A stretch of 22,241 bases of DNA from Candidatus Brocadiales bacterium (GTDB lineage Bacteria; Planctomycetota; Brocadiia; Brocadiales; Bathyanammoxibiaceae), in contig JAUQZZ010000014.1 in assembly GCA_030586765.1 (NCBI GenBank), positions 1 to 22,241 on the forward strand. Direction: 5' to 3'. A model generated the notes under the pieces. The model worked only from the letters and a program-made list of their open reading frames with translations, searched no databases and had not been told where the DNA came from. Made by a program: the position numbers and the translations under genes. Below are positions 1 through 7,297 of the stretch, piece by piece. How positions within the stretch are numbered: position 1 is the first letter of the stretch; each line of letters starts with the position of its first letter.

Positions 1-528
1 TCCCCTGAGCGCCTGGAGGCCCTGATAGCCTATGTAAGGAGCCTGGAGTTTACAGGCAGCCCCTTCAGGACCCCTGATGGCGGCCTGACAGATGCCTCAA
101 AGAGGGGGATGAAGCTATACTTTGACCCCAAGGTCGGGTGTTCCGCCTGCCATCCTGGTGACCCAGCAGACGCCAGGGCCCTCTTCAGTGACGGCCAGAC
201 CCATGATGTGGGCACAGGCCGTGTAGGGAAGTACGGGTTCAGGACCACCCCCGGGGCTGTCTTTAACAAGAAGGCCCTGGACCAGGGTATAGACCCCTAC
301 GGGGAGGAGTTTGATGTACCCATCATAGGGCTGGATTTAGTAAAGGAGTTTGACACCCCCACCCTGAGGGACATCTACGCCTCTGCGCCCTACTTCCATG
401 ATGGCAGTGGCCAGACCCTCATGAGCACCATAGATAACACCGTCACCGAGTCAGATAAGCACGGTGTAACCTCCCACCTCAGTAAGCAAGACCTGGAGGA
501 CATCGTGGAGTTCATGAAGGCGCTGTAA
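1..528 (+). CDS. hzsC: Hydrazine synthase gamma subunit (HzsC-like, di-heme peroxidase fold), 3' end only
   Basis: The reading frame is open from the first base, so the gene is cut by the left edge; 175 residues are visible. One heme motif, CSACH (nt 139-153), is followed by a segment with DTPTLRDIY and APYFHDGS (nt 349-411), the C-terminal signature of the di-heme cytochrome c peroxidase/MauG family, and an end reading EDIVEFMKAL. Hydrazine synthase gamma is known to have this fold and works in the periplasm-like anammoxosome with alpha and beta. The call to HzsC rests on the gene lying 191 nt upstream of hzsA on the same strand. In Kuenenia the order is gamma, beta, alpha as separate genes; here no beta gene intervenes, so this may be the end of a beta-gamma (HzsBC) fusion as reported in Scalindua, or hzsB lies elsewhere. 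An ordinary cytochrome c peroxidase is the main alternative. Confidence 0.78.
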   Translation, partial: SPERLEALIAYVRSLEFTGSPFRTPDGGLTDASKRGMKLYFDPKVGCSACHPGDPADARALFSDGQTHDVGTGRVGKYGFRTTPGAVFNKKALDQGIDPYGEEFDVPIIGLDLVKEFDTPTLRDIYASAPYFHDGSGQTLMSTIDNTVTESDKHGVTSHLSKQDLEDIVEFMKAL

Positions 529-548
529 AGACAACAACTAAGAAGGGG

Positions 549-572
549 GGGCCGCCCCCTTTTGGGCGGCCC
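549..572 (+). terminator. GC-rich hairpin between hzsC and hzsA
   Basis: Nine perfect base pairs (549-557 with 564-572, GGGCCGCCC type) close a 6-nt loop. No run of T follows, so it is not a canonical intrinsic terminator. It may be a partial terminator or a processing/stability element that sets the ratio of the two subunit transcripts. I see no sigma-70 promoter between it and hzsA, which favours co-transcription. Confidence 0.4.
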
Positions 573-719
573 ATCCCTCCCCTTAGAGGGAAGAAGAGGA
601 GGGTAACCCAAGGGGAGTTTGTGACCTTTTGAAGTTCGCCTGAGGCAAATCTCCGTCATATTGAGGATGCCTTACGGCATGACATTGGTATGCACACTGA
701 AAGGAGGAGGAAGCTAGCG

Positions 720-3170
720 ATGAAGCGAAGGTTATTACTTAAGACCATGACCATGCTCGCGGCCGGGCTGGTGATTCTTTGGAGTCTGGATAGCTCGGCG
801 CAGGTGATGGTCGGTGGACCAAAGCCAGGGAAGGCCCTGTGGACCGACTACTGGGGAATGTCTAAGGAAATCCAGGGCAAGGTAAGTACCGTTATCTTTA
901 CCCAATCGCCCAAGACTGCGGCTGGGGACCCCTATCATAGATACCCCGATTATGTCCCAGAAGGCAGCCGTATTTGCTCTATCGACCTCGGTTCTAAACA
1001 GTCAAAGGTATTGACCGAGGGTTTCTCTACGGCCTTTGACCCATGTGTCTATTGGGATGCCAAGAAGTTTGTCTTCGCTGGGATACAGAAGGGTGCTTCT
1101 GGAGGCCCTCAGCTATGGGAAATGAATGTTGACGGTAGCAGTCCCCGCCAGCTGACAGACTTACCTGGGAAGTGCAGGTCACCTATTTACTATGCAGCGG
1201 GTTCTATCGTGCCAGGTGAAGGAAATATAGTATGGCGTGATAGGTATTTTGAAGGTGACTGGAAGGTCCGTGGTAAGGTAGAGAAGACAGGTTTCATACA
1301 CTTCTCTTATTCCCCGCCGGGTGTAATGGATGAGTACTACAATCCCTTCAGTTATCAGCTCTGGAGGCTAGATGCCCAGGGTGGAAAGGTAACGGAGCGT
1401 ATTACCGGGGCAAAGCTGAGTGGTATAGACTCCCCCAAACTTAATACCGTGGTGGACCAGATAACCTACAACGTCAGCTCAGACTTTGACCCATGGCTCA
1501 CCAGGGACGGAAGGGTAGGTTTCTCTAGCACCCAGGCCCTTGGTACACGCATGTATGGCAAGGGAAGGATAGCTATCTTTACTGACAACTGGGATGGTTC
1601 CTATCCCCAATCCTTCTACGGTAACTGTGAAGGTGAGGGTGAGATAGGCCACTCCAGGGTACAGGCCAAGGAACATCCTGACAACATGGTAATCTTCACA
1701 GAAGGCCCTTACCAGAACTACGGTGCAGGGCAGTTGGCATCGGTTCGCTACACAGCACCCTTCCAGAGCCATTATAAACAGCTTACAGATGGAAGGGGAT
1801 TATATAGGGACCCCCACTGTCTGCCCGACGGCAGGGTAGCGGCTTCTTATGCCGAGAGGGGAGACTTCGGGATATATTGGTTTGATTTGAGCAAAGGCTG
1901 CGTGGGAGAGCTAATTTACGACGACCCCAACTGGAACGACCACCAGCCAACCCCTGTGTATCCCAAGTATAAGCCCAGATGGATCAACACCTTCACTGCT
2001 GGTAACAACTTTGGCGTCACTGTAGTGACTTACCAGCCCTTTGACCAGGTAAAGGTGGAAGGTTATCCATCATCCTGGGGTACGGCTTGTTGCTTTGATA
2101 CCACCTACACGCCTCCTCCTGGAAGTACTACCATTGGAGGCATAGAGGTTGGGCCTTATCCATGGCAGTTGGCCAGGCCTCTCAAGAAGGGTGATGTAAA
2201 GGCAACGAGAGCCATTAGTGGTTATCAGTGCAAGGAACCCGATTCTAAGAGGTTCATTGTTGGTGCAGGAAGACATCTCTTAGGCGGAGAGCGTACCAGC
2301 AGCAACACAGGTACTATGTTCCAGCAGAGGACCATCTGGGGTTATCAGTACGTGGAGGATGATGGTTCAGTGGTTACCTCAGGTCCTGCAGATGCCCCTT
2401 GCTGCCTCCAGACCCTGGATGACAGGGGTATGGCCCTTTCCACTGCTATGTGGTGGGGCTATCTGAGGCCCTATGGTGGTAGGATATGCAGTGGTTGCCA
2501 TGATGGTTCCTACAGAGGCAGGGCCTTCAAGAACGAGCACTTCAAGGCCCTTTATAACTGGTGGTATGATGACAGGAGCCACTATGATTCACCCTTCCTC
2601 TGGGGCTATTTGAAGGTAGATAAGGATGGCTACTATGCAGGGGTAAAGCATGGTGAGGACGTAGTGGTACCTGCAGACGTCTACTATGGTGGGCCTTCGG
2701 GTACTACCTCCCAACCTGTGGAGGGTCTTACCAGAGAAAAGTGGAGGACAGTTGATTTCAGGAGAGACCTCCAGCCCATCATTGATGCGAAGTGCGCCAA
2801 GTGCCATGATGGCACAGTCCCACCCAACATGAGCGGTGGTTCAGCACCCGTGTCAGAGGGTGGTGTAGCGGCCTTCAGCAGGGCCTATAACAGCCTGCTG
2901 GCGCAACAGCCTGGCAAGGACCCTGTGCTGGGAGGCAAGTATGTTAACCCAGGCAGTGCCAGGAACAGCCTTCTTGCATGGAGGCTCTATGAAGAGGCCC
3001 TTAGTAACTTCCCACCCAGGTCTCAGCCCTTCCCAGTTGAAGGGAGACTGCTACACAATAAGTTCCTCTCTCCTGAGGAGAGATACTTATTCGTGGAGTG
3101 GGTGGATCTAGGTTGCCAGTGGGATAACATCCCAGGGCCTGACTTCTACCCAGGCTATCGTGCCCAGTAA
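720..3170 (+). CDS. hzsA: Hydrazine synthase alpha subunit (HzsA)
   Basis: The 816-residue product is the catalytic subunit that makes hydrazine from NO/hydroxylamine and ammonium in the anammoxosome. The ATG at 720 follows AGGAGGAGG (702-710) and begins a Sec signal peptide (hydrophobic to about residue 27); an in-frame ATG at 690 has no ribosome site. Residues about 30-560 form the beta-propeller/middle region, including GDFGIYWF and WINTFTAG. Heme alpha-I is C590-S-G-C-H594 with Tyr598 at His+4; in the Kuenenia structure that Tyr, not the His, is the axial ligand and the His binds zinc together with Cys303. A Cys occupies residue 303 here as well. Heme alpha-II is C692-A-K-C-H696. Strings such as LYNWWYDDRSHYDSPF match Kuenenia HzsA as I remember it, and length is close to its roughly 809 residues. 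Looser HzsA-related proteins are therefore unlikely. The segment at residues 457-478, containing a Cys pair, looks longer than in Kuenenia. Confidence 0.95.
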   Translation: MKRRLLLKTMTMLAAGLVILWSLDSSAQVMVGGPKPGKALWTDYWGMSKEIQGKVSTVIFTQSPKTAAGDPYHRYPDYVPEGSRICSIDLGSKQSKVLTEGFSTAFDPCVYWDAKKFVFAGIQKGASGGPQLWEMNVDGSSPRQLTDLPGKCRSPIYYAAGSIVPGEGNIVWRDRYFEGDWKVRGKVEKTGFIHFSYSPPGVMDEYYNPFSYQLWRLDAQGGKVTERITGAKLSGIDSPKLNTVVDQITYNVSSDFDPWLTRDGRVGFSSTQALGTRMYGKGRIAIFTDNWDGSYPQSFYGNCEGEGEIGHSRVQAKEHPDNMVIFTEGPYQNYGAGQLASVRYTAPFQSHYKQLTDGRGLYRDPHCLPDGRVAASYAERGDFGIYWFDLSKGCVGELIYDDPNWNDHQPTPVYPKYKPRWINTFTAGNNFGVTVVTYQPFDQVKVEGYPSSWGTACCFDTTYTPPPGSTTIGGIEVGPYPWQLARPLKKGDVKATRAISGYQCKEPDSKRFIVGAGRHLLGGERTSSNTGTMFQQRTIWGYQYVEDDGSVVTSGPADAPCCLQTLDDRGMALSTAMWWGYLRPYGGRICSGCHDGSYRGRAFKNEHFKALYNWWYDDRSHYDSPFLWGYLKVDKDGYYAGVKHGEDVVVPADVYYGGPSGTTSQPVEGLTREKWRTVDFRRDLQPIIDAKCAKCHDGTVPPNMSGGSAPVSEGGVAAFSRAYNSLLAQQPGKDPVLGGKYVNPGSARNSLLAWRLYEEALSNFPPRSQPFPVEGRLLHNKFLSPEERYLFVEWVDLGCQWDNIPGPDFYPGYRAQ

Positions 3171-3194
3171 TGTAGGTATGTAGCCTACTTTAGA

Positions 3195-3233
3195 GGGGCT
3201 GGTAGAGTCTTTTCTGCCAGCCCCTTTTTTTTT
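3195..3233 (+). terminator. Intrinsic terminator after hzsA
   Basis: A 12-bp stem (3195-3206 with 3213-3224, one G-T wobble) with a 6-nt loop runs into nine consecutive T residues (3225-3233), 25 nt after the hzsA stop. It separates the hydrazine synthase transcript from the octaheme gene downstream, which has its own promoter. Confidence 0.93.
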
Positions 3234-3260
3234 GCTAGAGGGGGTTGTTGAAAAATTGCC

Positions 3261-3288
3261 TTGACACGTAAGCTCTTATAGATATAAT
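3261..3288 (+). promoter_or_regulatory. Consensus sigma-70 promoter of octaheme gene 1
   Basis: A perfect TTGACA (3261-3266) and a perfect TATAAT (3283-3288) are separated by 16 nt. It sits just after the hzsA terminator, and the only gene downstream before the next terminator is the octaheme gene. A start site near 3295 would give a leader of about 145 nt, in which I see no riboswitch or strong operator. Confidence 0.85.
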
Positions 3289-3440
3289 TGGAAAGTCTAT
3301 GAAATGAGCTATATAGGACTCAGAGGGAAATCTGGGAAGGGGGGTGATTGCCCAAGTTTTTAATCCTGTCTCAAAAGCAAAAACTCACTATAAAAGCAGA
3401 GGAGAGTTATCTTATTATTAGAAAGGAGAAGAGAGTGGCA

Positions 3441-5117
3441 ATGTTTAAGAAGCCTTTGTCTTGCTGTGCTATCCTGGCCATGGTGGGGCTTCTATTGCTA
3501 GCCAGCCCTTCCGTAAGCCTTGCCGACCCTGACCCCGCCACCTTTCAAGACGTAGCCTCGCAGGTGTTTGGTCAGGGTGTAGGTAAATGTGATACCGGTG
3601 ACCTCTATATCTTTGGGCTCACCTCCACCTATGTACAACCAGAATACGTAGAGGGAAGGGGCCCTTATAAGTCTTTCTTGAAGTTCTTACCAGTAATCCG
3701 CTGGTACGACCCAGAAAACTATTTCGTTAACAATAACTCAGTAGAAGGGGTATTCAAGACAGAGGAGTGTGTTTTGTGCCATACCGTGCAGACCCCTACT
3801 ATTGTGAAGGACTGGAAGGCCAGCGCACACAGCAACACCAGGCCTAGCGAAGACGACGCCAAGAAGTACTATCTTGGGGACCATAATGCCATCGCCCAAA
3901 AGGCAGCAGATATAGAAAAGCGTCTTGGGGTAGAGCTTCCCGTGGTAGGTTGTGATAAGTGTCACGGTAACGACCACCAGAAGCTGACGATGCCCACCTG
4001 GAAGACCTGTCAGCCTTGTCATCCAGAGCAGACGGCAGGTCACAGGTCCGGCGGTCTAGGTTCCCATACCCACGCCTTTACTGTAAATACCCTGGAATTC
4101 TCCTGGCACGTAGGTAAGCTCCCCGAGGAGGTACAGGGGTGCGCGGCCTGTCATGCTATTATAGAGAACAGGTGCGACGGTTGCCACACCAGGCACAAGT
4201 TCAATGCAGCCGAATCCAGGAAGGGCGGCGCCTGCAGGTACTGCCACCTGGGTGTTGACCACAGGGAATGGGAGATGTACACCACCTCCATGCATGGTAT
4301 CCTTTATGAAGAGGAAATAGCCGTCCAGGACTGGACAAAGCCTGTAAAGAAGGGCAATCATAGGGTTCCTGCCTGCGCCTACTGCCATATGCAGGACGGT
4401 GACCACAACGTCCAGAGGTTCGGAACCATATACAGCGACATGGGCATGTTTGAGATAGACCGTGGTGCCCCAAAACATGCGGCAAAGAGGGAGGCATGGA
4501 TAAAGAAGTGTATGGACTGCCACTCTAATAACTTTGCCAGGGACCAGCTCAGGGCCGTGGACTATGGCATCAGGGCAAGCTTCACCAAGTGGCGCGAGGC
4601 GGCCAATATCATCGTGGGCTGCTACCTGGAGGGCATCTGTGACCCCATGCCCACGGACCTTGCCCCTGACTGGTACGGGCATTACACCTTCAGCTTATTG
4701 CCCAACGGCGACCCCAGGTTCTACAACGTCTCTGAGATAGAGAGACTCGGCCTGGAGTTCATCTGCTATCAGACGGCTCAGGTCTATAAAGCCCTGGCCC
4801 ACATGGCCATTTACAACGCTACCTACGGCACAGGCGGTGCCTTTGAGCAGGACCGCATGCTTGTCCAGATAAAGGCAGAGGCCAGCCGTCTAAAGAGGTT
4901 CAAGGCCGTAGAACAAAAGGCGGGGATTGATTACAAACCGCCAGAGTTCTGGAAACACGGCGAGTACACCGACCTCCTCATGGGTTGGAAGAGGAAGGAA
5001 GGAGACGTGGACCTGGCATGGTATAAGAGGACAGATATACCTCACCGTCACAATGCCGATGCAGGGCTTGAGACTCACATCCCTGAGGTTCACGGACACG
5101 AGACCAAGGCAGAGTAG
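3441..5117 (+). CDS. Octaheme hydroxylamine oxidoreductase / hydrazine dehydrogenase family protein (HAO/HDH 1)
   Basis: 558 residues with a Sec signal peptide (cleavage near residue 28). Eight CXXCH hemes begin at C110, C171, C190, C234, C245, C265, C312 and C357; the fourth is the position of the P460-type catalytic heme in this family. Tyr462 in the NATY segment (nt 4824-4826) lies where HAO and HDH carry the Tyr that cross-links to P460 of a neighbouring subunit, so an oxidative role (hydrazine to N2, or hydroxylamine to NO) is favoured over the Tyr-less nitrite-reducing branch; this alignment is by eye. About 30 extra residues separate hemes 1 and 2 compared with octaheme 2. I chose ATG 3441, 12 nt after AAAGGAG (3422-3428); GTG 3435 is possible, and the TTG at 3348 lies upstream of the ribosome site. 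It is monocistronic, between its own promoter and terminator. HDH and HAO cannot be told apart here. Confidence 0.88.
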   Translation: MFKKPLSCCAILAMVGLLLLASPSVSLADPDPATFQDVASQVFGQGVGKCDTGDLYIFGLTSTYVQPEYVEGRGPYKSFLKFLPVIRWYDPENYFVNNNSVEGVFKTEECVLCHTVQTPTIVKDWKASAHSNTRPSEDDAKKYYLGDHNAIAQKAADIEKRLGVELPVVGCDKCHGNDHQKLTMPTWKTCQPCHPEQTAGHRSGGLGSHTHAFTVNTLEFSWHVGKLPEEVQGCAACHAIIENRCDGCHTRHKFNAAESRKGGACRYCHLGVDHREWEMYTTSMHGILYEEEIAVQDWTKPVKKGNHRVPACAYCHMQDGDHNVQRFGTIYSDMGMFEIDRGAPKHAAKREAWIKKCMDCHSNNFARDQLRAVDYGIRASFTKWREAANIIVGCYLEGICDPMPTDLAPDWYGHYTFSLLPNGDPRFYNVSEIERLGLEFICYQTAQVYKALAHMAIYNATYGTGGAFEQDRMLVQIKAEASRLKRFKAVEQKAGIDYKPPEFWKHGEYTDLLMGWKRKEGDVDLAWYKRTDIPHRHNADAGLETHIPEVHGHETKAE

Positions 5118-5134
5118 GTTCTCTTGCTAGACAC

Positions 5135-5176
5135 AAAGAGGGTAGCAGAGAATTTTCTGCTACCCTCTTTCGTTTT
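5135..5176 (+). terminator. Intrinsic terminator after octaheme gene 1
   Basis: A perfect 15-bp stem (5135-5149 with 5156-5170) with a 6-nt loop is followed by CGTTTT. It lies 17 nt after the octaheme stop and ends 24 nt before trpB, leaving little room for a trpB promoter; trpB may depend on read-through or on a promoter I could not recognise. Confidence 0.92.
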
Positions 5177-5200
5177 GGGATTCCATAAGAAGGGAAAATT

Positions 5201-6424
5201 ATGAAAACTAAAGTCACGAAAAGGATTGAGAGCCAGAGGTTGCCGGACGAGCGGGGCCGCTTTGGTAAATTTGGAGGGAGATATGTACCAGAGACCCTTA
5301 TGCCCGCCCTGGACCAACTGGAGCAGGAGTATCTGAAGGCAAAAGAAGACAAGGCTTTTCAAGAAGAGCTAAACTATTACCTCAGAGAGTATGTTGGAAG
5401 GCCTTCACCCCTGTACCTGGCAGAGAGACTTAGCAGGGAGTTGGGGGGTGTAAAGATATATCTTAAAAGGGAGGACCTTAACCATACCGGAGCCCACAAG
5501 ATAAATAATACCCTGGGACAGGTGCTCCTGGCCAGAAGGATGGGTAAGAGCCGTATAATTGCAGAGACTGGGGCAGGCCAACACGGAGTAGCCACTGCTA
5601 CAGCAGCGGCCATGTTCGGCCTGGAGTGTGAGGTTTATATGGGAGAAGAGGATATGCGGAGGCAGTCCCTCAACGTCTTCCGCATGCGGCTCCTTGGGGC
5701 CAGGGTCATTCCTGTAAAGACAGGCTCAAGGACATTAAAGGATGCCACCAATGAGGCCCTGAGGGATTGGATGGCCTCTGTTAGACACACCCACTATATT
5801 ATAGGTTCTGTTGTAGGGCCTCATCCTTACCCCATGATGGTGAGGGATTTCCAGGCCATCATCGGAAGAGAAACCAAGGCACAAATCCTGGAGAAGGAAG
5901 GAAGACTCCCCGACTATCTCATCGCTTGCGTAGGAGGGGGGAGTAACTCTATAGGCCTTTTCTATCCCTTCCTCCAGGATAATGGTGTAAAGATGATAGG
6001 TGTAGAGGCAGGGGGACTTGGATTAGGCGTTGGAGAGCATGCCGCAACCCTGTCCTATGGGAAAGTAGGGGTACTTCACGGAAGCATGAGTTACGTCCTT
6101 CAGGACGAGGACGGCCAGACCCTGCCCGTACACTCTATCTCCGCAGGACTCGACTACCCAGGTGTAGGTCCAGAACACAGCTACCTGAAAGAGACAGGCA
6201 GGGCGGAATACGTCTCCATAACCGATAAAGAAGCCCTGGAGGCCTTCCAGGTATGCGCCCATTCAGAAGGGATTATACCCGCCCTGGAGGCGGCCCACGC
6301 CCTGGCCTATACAGCAAGATTGGCTCCCTCCCTTAGCAAAGATAGTATCATAGTTGTATGTCTCTCCGGCAGTGGGGACAAGGATACCTTTGAAGTAGCC
6401 GCCAAGCTCGGAGAGAAGATTTAG
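5201..6424 (+). CDS. trpB: Tryptophan synthase beta chain
   Basis: 407 residues, normal for TrpB1. It condenses indole with L-serine to give tryptophan, using pyridoxal phosphate, in an alpha2-beta2 complex with TrpA. The cofactor lysine is K100 in HTGAHKINN, the catalytic glutamate is E122 in AETGAGQHG, the phosphate-binding loop is GGGSNSIG (about 245-252), and the C-terminal SGSGDKD is present. The ATG follows a modest AGAAGGG site (5189-5195). trpA begins 7 nt after the stop, so the two are translated together. The other trp genes are not in the window; the pair is an ordinary biosynthetic insertion between two octaheme cytochrome genes. Confidence 0.98.
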   Translation: MKTKVTKRIESQRLPDERGRFGKFGGRYVPETLMPALDQLEQEYLKAKEDKAFQEELNYYLREYVGRPSPLYLAERLSRELGGVKIYLKREDLNHTGAHKINNTLGQVLLARRMGKSRIIAETGAGQHGVATATAAAMFGLECEVYMGEEDMRRQSLNVFRMRLLGARVIPVKTGSRTLKDATNEALRDWMASVRHTHYIIGSVVGPHPYPMMVRDFQAIIGRETKAQILEKEGRLPDYLIACVGGGSNSIGLFYPFLQDNGVKMIGVEAGGLGLGVGEHAATLSYGKVGVLHGSMSYVLQDEDGQTLPVHSISAGLDYPGVGPEHSYLKETGRAEYVSITDKEALEAFQVCAHSEGIIPALEAAHALAYTARLAPSLSKDSIIVVCLSGSGDKDTFEVAAKLGEKI

Positions 6425-6431
6425 TTCCTTA

Positions 6432-7247
6432 ATGAACAGGATTGACCAGAAGTTCCAGGAGCTAAGGGCCAGGAAAGAACCTGCCTTCATCCCTTTTATT
6501 ACGGCAGGAGACCCCAACCTGCAGGTAACCAAAGCCCTCATCCTAGAACTGGAGAGACGAGGGGCCGACATCGTAGAACTAGGCATACCCTTCTCTGACC
6601 CCATTGCTGACGGCCCAGTTATCCAGGCCTCCTACTATAGGGCTCTATCTAAGGGCATCAGATTGCAAGACGTCTTTGCCGTGGTAAAGGAGTTGAGAAG
6701 GGAGACGGAGATACCTCTGCTCTCCATGGTCTCTTATAGTATAGTCTTCAGTAAGGGAAGGGAGGTCTTTATCCAGAAGGCCCTGGAGGCAGGATTTGAC
6801 GGCGCTACTATACCAGACCTACCTGTAGAGGAAAGCGAGGCAGTACTTCGGGCTGCAGAAGAGAGAGACTTCCGCATCGTTTGTTTTGTTGCCCCCACCA
6901 CTACCCCCAGTCGGATGGACCAAATAGTTAAAAAGACACAGGGATTCCTTTACTATATCTCTGTGGTAGGTATAACAGGGGTAAGGGATAATCTTCCACA
7001 GGATATGAGGGAGAATATCCTGAAATTGAAGGAGCTGACAAACAAACCTGTTGCCTTGGGTTTTGGCGTATCAACCCCTGAACAGGCCAGGGCAGTAGGG
7101 CGTGTGGCAGACGGAGTTATCGTGGGTAGCGCTATTATGAAAGAAATAGAGAGGAATTTGGATAGGCCCCTGCCTGAGATGACTCGAGCCGTCGGAGACC
7201 TTGCTGCAAGATTAGCTATAGGGGCTAAAGGGAAGATACAAAGCTGA
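6432..7247 (+). CDS. trpA: Tryptophan synthase alpha chain
   Basis: 271 residues, the usual length. It cleaves indole-3-glycerol phosphate to indole and glyceraldehyde 3-phosphate and passes indole to TrpB. The two catalytic acids fall at the same numbers as in Salmonella: E49 in ADIVELG and D60 in SDPIADGP. The family segments PAFIPFITAGDPN and DGATIPDLP are intact. It lies 7 nt downstream of trpB without a strong ribosome site of its own, which fits translational coupling. No terminator is visible between its stop and the next gene 50 nt later, so fprA may share the transcript. Confidence 0.98.
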   Translation: MNRIDQKFQELRARKEPAFIPFITAGDPNLQVTKALILELERRGADIVELGIPFSDPIADGPVIQASYYRALSKGIRLQDVFAVVKELRRETEIPLLSMVSYSIVFSKGREVFIQKALEAGFDGATIPDLPVEESEAVLRAAEERDFRIVCFVAPTTTPSRMDQIVKKTQGFLYYISVVGITGVRDNLPQDMRENILKLKELTNKPVALGFGVSTPEQARAVGRVADGVIVGSAIMKEIERNLDRPLPEMTRAVGDLAARLAIGAKGKIQS

Positions 7248-7297
7248 ATAGTTTAATAATGTAGTGTAACAGTCTGTAGGGCAGATAGTTACGTAAA

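Noticed and set aside
667..680. Short palindrome ATGCC-TTAC-GGCAT before hzsA as an operator
   Set aside because: Only 5 bp per arm with no second copy; too short to claim.
690..719. Upstream in-frame ATG at 690 for hzsA
   Set aside because: It lacks a ribosome site and would place ten charged residues before a normal signal peptide; AGGAGGAGG lies correctly before ATG 720.
720..3170. Generic HzsA-related propeller cytochrome from a non-anammox bacterium
   Set aside because: The Tyr at His+4, the Cys at 303, the matching length and the adjoining HzsC-like and HAO genes together favour true hydrazine synthase.
3348..3440. 31-residue N-terminal extension of octaheme 1 starting at TTG 3348
   Set aside because: It reads through the AAAGGAG ribosome site and would bury the signal peptide behind 31 residues.
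4056..4682. 208-residue minus-strand open frame inside octaheme gene 1
   Set aside because: It is antisense to conserved heme-binding sequence, has no domain or ribosome site, and arises from codon bias; the same holds for the minus-strand frames at 15295-15828 and 19807-20370.
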